DNA of 64,000 nucleotides from Longispora sp040681875 (GTDB lineage Bacteria > Actinomycetota > Actinomycetes > Mycobacteriales > Micromonosporaceae). The DNA is taken from NCBI RefSeq assembly GCF_040681875.1, contig NZ_JBFAZP010000002.1:620001-684000 (forward strand), given 5' to 3'. This document shows positions 26,453 through 34,329 of the stretch, in pieces (position 1 is the first letter of the stretch; each line of letters begins with the position of its first letter). Made by a program: the position numbers and the translations under genes. The notes under the pieces were generated by a model, which saw only the letters and a program-made list of their open reading frames with translations, did no database searches and had not been told where the DNA came from.

Positions 26453-27016
26453 CTAGAAGTGCGGCAGGACGAAGTCGTAGCCCTGGGCGCTGTGCGCGGA
26501 ACCCGCGGCGCACCGGCCGTTGGTCGGGTACCCCCAGTAGAACATCACAAAGCACTTGGTACAGAACCGCCACTTCGCCTGCGCCGTCGGCGTCTCGGGC
26601 ACGTCGTGCGGGAGGACGAAGTTGAAGCCCTGCGCACTGTGCGCCCCGCCGGACGGACACCGGCCGTCGGTCGGGTAGCCCCAGTAGTACATCGCGAAGC
26701 ACTTGGTACAGAACCGCCACTTGGCCTGCGCCGTCGGCGTCTCCGGCACGTCGTAGGGCAGGGTGAAGTTGAAGCCCTGCGCGGCGTGCGCCCCGCCGGC
26801 CGGGCAGACCCCGTCGGTCGGGTAGCCCCAGTAGAACATCGTGTAGCACTTGGTGCAGAACCGCCAGTTGCTCTGCTGGGCCATCAGGCCCTGCGCGCTG
26901 GCGGTCCCGCCGAGCGCCGCGGCACCGGCGAGGCCGGCGGTCACGGCGGCGGCCCCGAGCAGGAAGGAACGCCTACTCGGCTGGTGGTGGTGTGCGTGGG
27001 GGGTGCAGGCGTCCAT
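26453..27016 (-). CDS. Tat-exported protein with three tandem CxxC repeats
   Basis: 187 residues. A twin-arginine signal (S-R-R-S-F-L-L, residues 14-20; cleavage after A-S-A near 41) is followed by three near-identical 49-residue units starting at Trp51, Trp100 and Trp149. Each unit holds W-R-F-C-T-K-C, an aromatic stretch with W-G-Y-P-T-[DN]-G, a third Cys 14 residues after the second, and a His six residues further. The C-x2-C...C...H spacing suggests a small metal or disulfide-stabilised hairpin module. The Tat route fits folding or metal loading before export. Function unknown. Confidence 0.75.
   Translation of the reverse strand: MDACTPHAHHHQPSRRSFLLGAAAVTAGLAGAAALGGTASAQGLMAQQSNWRFCTKCYTMFYWGYPTDGVCPAGGAHAAQGFNFTLPYDVPETPTAQAKWRFCTKCFAMYYWGYPTDGRCPSGGAHSAQGFNFVLPHDVPETPTAQAKWRFCTKCFVMFYWGYPTNGRCAAGSAHSAQGYDFVLPHF
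26456..26866 (-). repeat. Three 147-bp tandem coding repeats
   Basis: The units are 26866-26720, 26719-26573 and 26572-26456 (the last truncated). They encode the 49-residue CxxC modules. DNA identity between units is high, including silent positions, which points to recent duplication or gene conversion. Confidence 0.8.
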
Positions 27017-27160
27017 GTGGTGCCTCCTCGGGCGGTGGCCTTTCCCTCTGACACCGTCATCGAAACACGCCTATGACACCTGTGTAACGGGCCGGTTATC
27101 CGCGCTGGCGGGCAGCGTTCGGGGTGCGCCCGAGCCCCATCGTCTGCCCTCACGGCCACC

Positions 27161-27305
27161 CGCGCGGTCCGGATCGGACCCGCCGGCCGGCCGCGCGGTC
27201 CGGGTTGGACACGCGGCCGGCGGCGCGGTCCGTGCTGGATCCGGGGGTCCGGGCCGGGCATGCGGCCGGCGGCGTCGTCTGTGCTGGACAGCCGGCCGGC
27301 CGGGC
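27161..27305. repeat. Degenerate GC-rich tandem repeats in an intergenic gap
   Basis: Four imperfect units share the core GCGGTCCG...TGGA...GGCCGG and begin near 27162, 27192, 27223 and 27272. They fill most of the gap between the repeat-protein gene and the Hsp70-like gene. No hairpin terminator or promoter could be fixed in this gap. Both neighbouring genes are on the minus strand. Confidence 0.5.
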
Positions 27306-27307
27306 CG

Positions 27308-29566
27308 CTAGCTGGTTCCGGTGCGGCGCAGGGTGCGCAGCGAGGGCCAGCCCAGATACCAGACCGCCGCCGTCAGCAGCACCGCCCCCGTGGCCACCTC
27401 CAGCGGCCGGTAGAGCGTCAGCAGGTACCCGAGATTCCCCTCGGAGGCGATCTCGGCGATCTTGTAGAGGCTGAGGACGCCCAGCGCGAGGAGCCCGGAC
27501 ACCCAGTAGACCCGCGACCGGGGCGGGCCGGCGAGCAACCCGGCGCCCACCACCGCGAACACGGCGGCGAGGACCGCGTTCAGCAGGCCCGACTCGTCGA
27601 ACAGGTCGGTCTGCCAGAAGGCGTCGATCCGGTGGTAGAGAAAAAGAGCCAGGACCAGACCCAGCACCCGACGGGTACCGGGATGCGCGGGCAGCGGGGA
27701 ACCGTCGCCCCGGGGCCGGAGGAGGAACCGGAGGCCCAGGGCGAGGCCGGCCAACGGACCGAGTCCGGTGAGCGCCGTGTTGCGCGCGATCCACCCGTCG
27801 GACAGCAGGTACAGGCACAACACGCCGCTGAGTACGGAGAGCACCACCAGGACCAGGCCCGTCGTCCGGGCCGCCAGGGTGGGATCCCCGCCCCGCGTGC
27901 CGGACCGGCGGCCCGACCACCAGCACACGGCGCTGGTCAGGGCGAGAGAAGCCAGCAGGTACGGGTAGAAGGTGACGTCCTCGGTGCCGAGTTCGCCGAC
28001 CATCTGCGCGATGAGGTCGGCCACGACGATCAGGGCCAGGCCCGTGGCGGCGGTGAACGCGAACACCCCCGCCGGGCCCGGAGCCTTCGGCGCGGCGGTC
28101 ACCGGCTCGGCGGGGTCCGGCGCGGGACGCACGCCGGCACCCGGGCCCGCAGCGGACGCCGGCGCCAAGACCGGCACCGGACTCGTCAAGGGTGCCGGGA
28201 CCGGGCCAGACGCCGACACGGGTACCGGCACCGGGCCCGACACCGGACTCCACGCGGGTGTCGGCCCCAGGCCCGACGTCGGACTCGACGCGGTTGCCGG
28301 GACCGGGCTCGGCAGGGATGCCGGCACCAGGCCCGGCCCGGTGGGCGGCGCCGGCTGCGGCACGGGTTCCGTCGGCACCCGGAGCAGGGATTCCGCCCCG
28401 GCCGGGAGTTGCGGTTCCGCCGGGACCGGGGACCACGGCTCGGGGCTCCGGGCCTGCGACGACCACGTCCCGGACCCCTCGGACTGCGGCGCGCGGACCG
28501 CCGTGGCCCGCAGGCTGCCCTCGGAGACGACCAGTTCGGGCTGTTCGATGGCCGTGGGCGCCACGCCCAGCGTCTGGTGCAACAGGGTCGCCACGGCCGG
28601 GATCCGGCTGGAGCCGCCGACCAGGAACACCCCGGCCAACTCGTCGGAGCGGATCCCCGCGGTCCGGACCACGGCCAGGGTCATGGCCACCGTGCGGGCC
28701 AGGATCGGGGCGATCAGGCGTTCGAGCTCCTCGCGGCCCAGCGGCGCGTCCTCGTCGACCAGGGGCACCGGGATCAGGGTCATCGCCGAGCGCGACAGCA
28801 CCTCCTTGGCGGTGCGCGCGTCCTCCCAGAGCACCCGGCGGCTGCGCCGGTCGGCGGTGGTGCGGGGCGCGTCCAGGCGGTGCCAGGCCTCGGGGTGCGT
28901 GCCCGCGTACCGGGCGGCGAGGTGCGCGACGACGGAGGCGTCCAGGTCCAGTCCCCCGGTGTCCGGCAGGCCGTCGGAGGCCAGGACGTCGAAGCCCGCG
29001 CCGGTCCGGCGCACGACGCTCGCGTCGAAGGTTCCGGCGCCGAAGTCGTAGACGACGACGCAGCCGCCCTCGGGGACCTTCGCGCCGGGCAGCGCCGTGA
29101 AGTAGGTCGCGGCGGCCACGGGTTCGGCGACGAGCTGCCGGTTGCTGAATCCCGCCCGGCGCGCGGCCTCGGTGAGGATGCCCCGGCGCCGCTGGCCCCA
29201 CGCGGCGGGGTGGGTGAGGGTCACGTCCAGCACCGGGTCGTGCGCGACCGTCCGCGCCTCGGCGGCGACCCGGCGCAGCACGGCGGCGACCAGTTCGACG
29301 ACGGGCAGCTCGGTGTCGCCGAGCAGCACCGTACCCTCGTCGATCCGTCTCTTGGGGTTGGGTTCGAAGCGTTCCGGTTGGGCGCGGGCGCTGTGCACGG
29401 CCTCCCGGCCGATGAGCAGCCCGCGGTCGGGTGCCGAGAACACCGCCGAACTGAGCAGCGGCGTCCCGTCGAACAGCAGGGGGCGCGTCCGTCCGTCGGG
29501 CCATTCCAGCACGGCTACCGTCGAGGAGGTGCCGAAGTCCACACCCAGGCGAAAGCGTCCAGTCAC
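27308..29566 (-). CDS. Hsp70-like ATPase fused to a C-terminal membrane domain
   Basis: 752 residues. The N-terminal actin/Hsp70 ATPase domain (about 1-370) shows the phosphate-1 loop 'GVDFGTSSTVAVL' (8-20), phosphate-2 'VVYDFGAGTFDASVV' and adenosine loop 'GVFLVGGSSRIPAV'. No Hsp70 substrate-binding domain follows. Instead there is a Pro/Ala/Ser-rich linker (about 371-510) and then about seven to nine hydrophobic helices to the end. It is therefore a membrane-tethered ATPase with its catalytic part in the cytoplasm. Start GTG 29566 is set by the conserved domain start. It is divergent from a trypsin-like protease gene. Confidence 0.8.
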   Translation of the reverse strand: MTGRFRLGVDFGTSSTVAVLEWPDGRTRPLLFDGTPLLSSAVFSAPDRGLLIGREAVHSARAQPERFEPNPKRRIDEGTVLLGDTELPVVELVAAVLRRVAAEARTVAHDPVLDVTLTHPAAWGQRRRGILTEAARRAGFSNRQLVAEPVAAATYFTALPGAKVPEGGCVVVYDFGAGTFDASVVRRTGAGFDVLASDGLPDTGGLDLDASVVAHLAARYAGTHPEAWHRLDAPRTTADRRSRRVLWEDARTAKEVLSRSAMTLIPVPLVDEDAPLGREELERLIAPILARTVAMTLAVVRTAGIRSDELAGVFLVGGSSRIPAVATLLHQTLGVAPTAIEQPELVVSEGSLRATAVRAPQSEGSGTWSSQARSPEPWSPVPAEPQLPAGAESLLRVPTEPVPQPAPPTGPGLVPASLPSPVPATASSPTSGLGPTPAWSPVSGPVPVPVSASGPVPAPLTSPVPVLAPASAAGPGAGVRPAPDPAEPVTAAPKAPGPAGVFAFTAATGLALIVVADLIAQMVGELGTEDVTFYPYLLASLALTSAVCWWSGRRSGTRGGDPTLAARTTGLVLVVLSVLSGVLCLYLLSDGWIARNTALTGLGPLAGLALGLRFLLRPRGDGSPLPAHPGTRRVLGLVLALFLYHRIDAFWQTDLFDESGLLNAVLAAVFAVVGAGLLAGPPRSRVYWVSGLLALGVLSLYKIAEIASEGNLGYLLTLYRPLEVATGAVLLTAAVWYLGWPSLRTLRRTGTS

Positions 29567-29757
29567 GGGATGTGATCTTAGGTGCGCACCTCCACGGACC
29601 GCACTGGCGTAACGGGCAGTAGTTCCCGACGGAAATCCGACAGTGTGGAACCGGCCCGTCGCGAGCCGGAAATCCGATAGGTCGGCGGGGAGTCGGGCGG
29701 CGATATCGTGAGTGGACGGTCGACACCCTGACCGGCACCGCACCCAGGAGGACGACC
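29567..29757. promoter_or_regulatory. Divergent control region, Hsp70-like gene and protease
   Basis: It contains a perfect 12-bp palindrome AGGTGCGCACCT at 29580-29591, just upstream of the Hsp70-like start. An 11-base direct repeat CGGAAATCCGA occurs at 29630-29640 and 29667-29677 (37-bp period). The layout suggests a shared regulator for both genes. No promoter boxes are certain. Confidence 0.45.
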
Positions 29758-30660
29758 GTGAAGCTCTCGCCGCTCGTCATCGCCGCCGCGCAGACCTGGC
29801 GGACCGCCAACCCGAACCTGTACGAGTTCCTGCGCGGCCTCGCCGTCGAGTTCCACGGCACGGCCGCCGGGCACCACGGCAGCTTCACGGCCAGTGGCGT
29901 CGTGGTCCGGGCCACCGCGACCGACGCCTACATCGTCACCGCCAGGCACAACCTGACCCTCGCCGCCGCCGGTGAGCCGGTCGACCCCGTCACGCACTAC
30001 ACCACCCGGATCAGGGCCCGCCTGTACGACGTGCACGACGCCCTGGCCGTGGACTCGCCGATCGTCGAGGTGTACCAGCCGGACGGGCCGCCGCACCACG
30101 GCCTGGACGTCGCCGTCATGCGGGTCAGCGACCGGGCGTTCGTGCAACGGGCGCGCGGGCTGGTGGCCCCGGGAACCACCGGCCACGCCTTCAAGCCCGA
30201 CACGTTCGACACCGAGGGCTGGCTCATCCCGCTCGCCGACGACTACACGGCCCGCGCCGTCCTCGCCAACGGCCGCACCTTCCCCGGCGTCCCCGCGGTC
30301 GCGATGTACCAGAACCACACCCTCGTCCAGATGGGGTACGGCGTCCACACCGCCAACCTCTACGCCTTCCGCTACCGGGTACTGGCGGCCCAGCAACTCG
30401 TCGCCCCCACCCTGATCGACACCACCCACGAGGGCTGGACCAGCGTCTTCACGTTCGACACCACCGACACCAACTCCGGCGCGCCCGGGGACTCCGGCGG
30501 CCCCGTGTTCGCCGTCCCGCCGGCCAACTCCCAGAACGAACTCGCCCTGGTCGCCGTCCACAGTGGCGCCAACTACTTCGCCGGCCGCACGGACAACGAT
30601 CCCGCCTCCCCGACGGTCAACAACGCGTTCACCTGGGTCGCCGACGCGCCGATGCCCTGA
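29758..30660 (+). CDS. Trypsin-like serine protease without signal peptide
   Basis: 300 residues. The chymotrypsin-fold triad is readable: His64 in 'VTARHN', Asp117 in 'GLDVAVMRV' and Ser246 in 'GAPGDSGGPVF'. No Sec or Tat signal is seen, so it probably acts in the cytoplasm. Such trypsin-like modules occur as effectors in bacterial conflict and signalling systems. GTG 29758 is preceded by AGGAGGACGACC. It is divergent from the Hsp70-like gene and followed by a strong terminator. Confidence 0.85.
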   Translation: MKLSPLVIAAAQTWRTANPNLYEFLRGLAVEFHGTAAGHHGSFTASGVVVRATATDAYIVTARHNLTLAAAGEPVDPVTHYTTRIRARLYDVHDALAVDSPIVEVYQPDGPPHHGLDVAVMRVSDRAFVQRARGLVAPGTTGHAFKPDTFDTEGWLIPLADDYTARAVLANGRTFPGVPAVAMYQNHTLVQMGYGVHTANLYAFRYRVLAAQQLVAPTLIDTTHEGWTSVFTFDTTDTNSGAPGDSGGPVFAVPPANSQNELALVAVHSGANYFAGRTDNDPASPTVNNAFTWVADAPMP

Positions 30661-30685
30661 GCCCGGCCGACGGGAGGTACCGCCT

Positions 30686-30714
30686 GGTCAACCGGGGTCC
30701 GCGCCCGGTTGACC
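30686..30714 (+). terminator. Hairpin terminator after the protease gene
   Basis: An 11-bp perfect stem (30686-30696 with 30704-30714) with a 7-nt loop, 25 bases after the stop codon. Confidence 0.75.
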
Positions 30715-30828
30715 GCCGGGTGTGACCTTCGGACCACAGGTGCCCGCCGACGGCTCGGGCGTACCCGGAAGTTCCTGGGTTTAGGTTTGCCTTTTGTGGG
30801 TAGGGGCGAGACAGCCACCCCGTCGCCC

Positions 30829-30858
30829 TTGCCTATCTGCACTACTCTGTCCTATTAG
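30829..30858 (+). promoter_or_regulatory. Probable sigma-70-type promoter of the toxin operon
   Basis: TTGCCT at 30829-30834, an 18-base spacer and TATTAG at 30853-30858, in a locally AT-richer stretch. A transcription start near 30866 would leave a very short leader before the ribosome site GGAAGG at 30871-30876. Confidence 0.45.
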
Positions 30859-30884
30859 AACCCCGGACAGGGAAGGTGCCGCAC

Positions 30885-31775
30885 GTGGTGGACGACGCGA
30901 CAGCCAGAGACCAGGGCGATGGGCCCGCCGACCAGCCCCGACCCGGAAGCCGGGGCGAGCCGGCCGCGCCCGGGGAGACCTCGGATCCGCCACTGTGGTC
31001 GGCCCAGCACGCCGCACAGGAACAACCGGCGGCGCAGGAACCGCCCGCCGCGCAGGAACCACCGACCGCCGAGGTGCCGCCGGTCGCCCCGGAGCCGCCC
31101 GCCGAACCCGGCCCCGCCGCTCCCCGCCGCTGGCCGCTCGCCGTGCTGACCTCGGTCGGCACGGCCCTGGTGCTGCTGGTCGGCTTCGGGTTCTGGGTCT
31201 CCTCGCAGTCGCTGCCCGTGCCGGGCACCACCCAGGCCAGCGTGCTCACCCCCAACGAGGCCAGCGCCCTGGCCGGCGTCCGGTTGACGGCCGGGGCGAC
31301 CGGGTCCGAGCCGCCGCCCCCGCTGGCCGCCGACCCGTCCGACTGCGCGGTGGCCGTCGGGCCCGGCACCCGGTCGGTCTACGCGCGCGGCTGGAAGACG
31401 TACCTGGCCAGCACCTACCAGGACGCCAGGAACGTCGAGGACCACCTGGTGACCCAGGTCCTCGGCGTGTACGAGGACGCCGAGGCGGCCGGCCAGGTGT
31501 TCCGGACCCTGACCGAGGGCCTCCAGGGCTGCCCGCAGGCGACCCGTACCGACCAGGACCAGAGCACCTCGACCTGGGTGTACACGGTGGAGAAGTCCGG
31601 CACCGACACCCTGAGCTGGACGGCCGCCCAGGACCCCGGCGACGGCTGGATCTGCTACCGGCAGGCGCGCCGCAAGGGCCCCGCCGTCCTCCAGGTGGCC
31701 GTGTGCCAGGCCGGCGACGGCAGGCGGGCCGCCGCCCAGCTCGCCGACGCGTTCGCCGCGAAGGTGGACGGCTGA
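30885..31775 (+). CDS. PknH-like extracellular sensor domain protein
   Basis: 296 residues from GTG 30885, placed 8 bases after GGAAGG. The upstream GTG at 30876 overlaps that site. A Pro/Ala/Gln-rich cytoplasmic stretch (1-80) precedes one membrane helix (about 84-106). The outer domain has the paired Cys layout of PknH_C sensor domains: Cys in 'SDCAVAVG', in 'LQGCPQ', in 'WICYRQ' and in 'VAVCQAG'. It lacks a kinase domain. It is followed 2 bases later by the polymorphic toxin ATG, so it is likely a co-expressed envelope partner. Confidence 0.75.
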   Translation: MVDDATARDQGDGPADQPRPGSRGEPAAPGETSDPPLWSAQHAAQEQPAAQEPPAAQEPPTAEVPPVAPEPPAEPGPAAPRRWPLAVLTSVGTALVLLVGFGFWVSSQSLPVPGTTQASVLTPNEASALAGVRLTAGATGSEPPPPLAADPSDCAVAVGPGTRSVYARGWKTYLASTYQDARNVEDHLVTQVLGVYEDAEAAGQVFRTLTEGLQGCPQATRTDQDQSTSTWVYTVEKSGTDTLSWTAAQDPGDGWICYRQARRKGPAVLQVAVCQAGDGRRAAAQLADAFAAKVDG

Positions 31776-31777
31776 CC

Positions 31778-33688
31778 ATGACGACTCCCGTGAGCCTGGC
31801 GCGGCGCGCGCTGTGCCTGCTGGCCGCCGTGACGCTGGCCCTGTCCCTGGGCGCGGGCCCGGCGACCGCCGACCCCGGCCTGCCCTCCATCTCGGAGGGC
31901 TCGACCACCGACCCCGCGCCGCTCGACCCGGGCCGGGACTATCCGGAGGAGCTGGCCGAGGCGCTCGAGGCGTTCAACGAGCAGCTCGCCGCCATCGCCG
32001 AGCAGGTCCAGGCGCTGGCGACCGCTCAGCAGGGCCTGAGCCAGCGGACCAGCTCCTACGACGCCAAGAGCAGCGCGCACAACAACAGGTCCACGGCCCT
32101 CGGCCCGAAGATCACCGCGCACAACACCAAGGTCGGCGCGTACAACGCGCGGGTCGACGCGCACAACGCCCGGCCGCACGTGTTCGAGCTGCCCCGCGAG
32201 TCCGCCGCCGCCGCGGCCTACGACGCGGAGAAGGCCCAGCTCGACGGGGAGAAGGCCCAGCTCCAGGCCGAGGAGGGCCAGCTCCAGGCGGAGAAGTCCC
32301 AGCTCGACGCCGAGGCCGGTCAGCTGTCCACCGAGCGGTCCCAGCTCGCCGCCGACGTGAACAAGCACAACGCGGCGGCCTCCGCGCTCGGCCAGAAGGT
32401 CCGGCAGCTGGCCCTGGACCGGCAGAAGCTCGTCCGGCGGGTCGCGGCCCTCCCGGCGCCGAAGGTCTCCCGGCCGCAGGGCGGCGACCCGGCCCGACCG
32501 CCCGGCCGCGCCGAACAGGGCACCCGGCCGGCCGGCAACGGCGGCGACAGCGTGTCCCGCCGGCCCGAGCAGGCCGCGCTCGACGCGTACGCCAGGAACA
32601 ACCGGGTCACGGTCGACCGGCGGCCGGTGTCGGCGCGGCTGTCGCCCGACGCGGTGTCGCGGCTGTCCGCCGAGGAGGCCGCCCGGCTGCGCACCACCGC
32701 CGACTACGACGGCCTGGTGCGCAAGCCCAACGGCAACTACCGGGCCGTGCGGGTGCAGAACCCGGGCTCCGAGTCGGTGCACAAGCCGTTCGACGACGCG
32801 ATCCGGCGCGGCGGGCGGGCCACGACCACCGTGGACGGCAGGAAGGTGACCATCGACGAGGTGGTGACCGTCCCGGGCCGGGGCACCACCCGTCCGAGCT
32901 GCCGGGCGAACAGCTTCACCCCGGGCGCGGCGGTGCTGATGGCCGACGGTTCCCGGGTACCCATCGAGGATGTCCGGGTCGGTGACCTGGTCGCCGCCGC
33001 CGACCCGGTCACCGGCGAGTCCGGCCCCCGGCGGGTGACCGACCTGATCGTCGGCTCCGGGACCAAACAGCTCGTCGACGTGACCGTGGCCGGCGGCGGC
33101 ACCGTCACCGCCACCGATGGCCACCCGTTCTGGTCGGTGGACCGGGCCCGCTGGATCGACGCCGGGGAGCTGCGGGTCGGCGAGCACCTGCGCGGCCCCG
33201 ACGGCGCGGCCGTCGCGGTCACCGGCCTGCGACCGCACACCGGGACGCTCACGGTGCACAACCTCACCGTCGCCGGCCTGCGCACCTTCCACGTCCTGGC
33301 CGGCCCAGCGGCCGTGCTGACCCACAACTGCGACCCGGACCTGGCCGCCCGCACCGCGATGGCGAACACCGGCACGCGCCCGGGCCGGGGCGGCAAGGCC
33401 GAGACCACGGAGGCCGGGCTCGCCTACGGCAAACACCAGCTCAACCCCAACGAACCCAACAACCCGAAGCGCTTCCTGCCCCGGGTCGGGGACCGCACCC
33501 GGGACCTGGACCTCGCCGGGCAGAAACTCCTCGACCAGATCGCCCTGCACCCCAAGGGCGTGGTGGAGCGGATCACGGGCGGCGCCCAGAACGGCGGGAC
33601 TAGGATCGTGATACCCGACGGAACGGGTGCCGTCTTCGACGCGCAGGGCAACTTCAAGTACTTCGGAAAGTTCGACTACAAGCCATGA
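31778..33688 (+). CDS. Secreted polymorphic toxin with Hint domain
   Basis: 636 residues. A Sec signal (1-32) is followed by a long coiled-coil region (about 55-225) with heptad repeats such as E-K-x-Q-L-x-A-E at 151-192. A linker leads to a Hint autoprocessing domain (375-518), which begins at Cys375 ('CRANSFTPGAAVLMADGS'), has block B 'TDGHPFW' (447-452) and ends 'VLTHNC'. The 118-residue C-terminus (519-636) is the toxin module, with 'YGKHQLNPNEPNNPKRF' and a final 'GGTRIVIPDGTGAVFD' strand pair. It is small, basic and reminiscent of nuclease toxins, but I cannot name the family. The immunity gene overlaps by 4 bp. Confidence 0.85.
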   Translation: MTTPVSLARRALCLLAAVTLALSLGAGPATADPGLPSISEGSTTDPAPLDPGRDYPEELAEALEAFNEQLAAIAEQVQALATAQQGLSQRTSSYDAKSSAHNNRSTALGPKITAHNTKVGAYNARVDAHNARPHVFELPRESAAAAAYDAEKAQLDGEKAQLQAEEGQLQAEKSQLDAEAGQLSTERSQLAADVNKHNAAASALGQKVRQLALDRQKLVRRVAALPAPKVSRPQGGDPARPPGRAEQGTRPAGNGGDSVSRRPEQAALDAYARNNRVTVDRRPVSARLSPDAVSRLSAEEAARLRTTADYDGLVRKPNGNYRAVRVQNPGSESVHKPFDDAIRRGGRATTTVDGRKVTIDEVVTVPGRGTTRPSCRANSFTPGAAVLMADGSRVPIEDVRVGDLVAAADPVTGESGPRRVTDLIVGSGTKQLVDVTVAGGGTVTATDGHPFWSVDRARWIDAGELRVGEHLRGPDGAAVAVTGLRPHTGTLTVHNLTVAGLRTFHVLAGPAAVLTHNCDPDLAARTAMANTGTRPGRGGKAETTEAGLAYGKHQLNPNEPNNPKRFLPRVGDRTRDLDLAGQKLLDQIALHPKGVVERITGGAQNGGTRIVIPDGTGAVFDAQGNFKYFGKFDYKP

Positions 33689-34230
33689 CCGACCATCAGC
33701 CGGTACTGCGTCCCGACGCCGGCCACGTCCGACAGCTCCTCCTGGACGCGCGCCTGGACGCGGTCTGGTACCAGCAGACACCCGGCAGCGGCCTCGGCGC
33801 GCCCCCGCCCGACGCCGCCACCCACGAGGTGGACCTCGACGTGGTGCTGCGGTTGTCCACGGGCGCGGTGTGGCTCACCTGGCAGCGCGAGAACCTGGTG
33901 GAGGGGCTGGCGGTCGACCCGGTCGCCGGGCCCGGCACCGGCACGCACTGGTACGACGCCGGTGCCAGCCGGTGGGCGGCGGCGGTCGGCGACACGGTCA
34001 GCGAGGTCGGCCTCGGCTGGCAGGTCGGCGAGGCCGGCGGCCCGGAGAGCCTGTGGGCGGTGCGGCTCGGGTTCGCCGGGGGCGCGGAGGTGCTGGTGGC
34101 GATGGGTGAGCTGGACGGCGAGGACCGCCCCGGCTACTTCCCGGAGTCGCTGCTGGTGCTGTTCGACCGGGCCGAGGCGCGCGGCTACCTGCCGGCCGGC
34201 GCGACCGCCGGGGCCTTTCCCGGGGAGTGA
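33685..34230 (+). CDS. Probable immunity protein for the Hint toxin
   Basis: 181 residues, acidic (about 30 Asp/Glu), cytosolic, with no signal. Its ATG overlaps the toxin stop (ATGA at 33685-33688), the classic position for a cognate immunity gene. The segment 'VWLTWQRENLVEGL' and regular beta/alpha spacing suggest a compact alpha+beta fold. No named immunity family is recognised. The assignment rests on position and charge complementarity to the basic toxin tail. Confidence 0.7.
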   Translation: MTDHQPVLRPDAGHVRQLLLDARLDAVWYQQTPGSGLGAPPPDAATHEVDLDVVLRLSTGAVWLTWQRENLVEGLAVDPVAGPGTGTHWYDAGASRWAAAVGDTVSEVGLGWQVGEAGGPESLWAVRLGFAGGAEVLVAMGELDGEDRPGYFPESLLVLFDRAEARGYLPAGATAGAFPGE

Positions 34231-34265
34231 GCCCCGGCGTGGTCGCGCGCGTGCCCAGGCTGTCG

Positions 34266-34329
34266 GTCACGGGCCGGCCGGCCGGGCCGCGCGCACGCCG
34301 GGCCCTGCGGTCCGTCACGGGCCGGCCGG
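34266..34329. repeat. 16-base direct repeat spanning a stop codon
   Basis: GTCACGGGCCGGCCGG occurs at 34266-34281 and 34314-34329, the second copy including the stop codon of the OmpA-domain gene. The region between the convergent genes can also fold into a bulged GC hairpin. It may be a local duplication. Confidence 0.5.

Noticed and set aside
26456..26866. CRISPR array, suggested by regular repeats
   Set aside because: The repeats are 147 bp, contiguous and in frame within a signal-peptide protein; there are no spacers and no cas genes.
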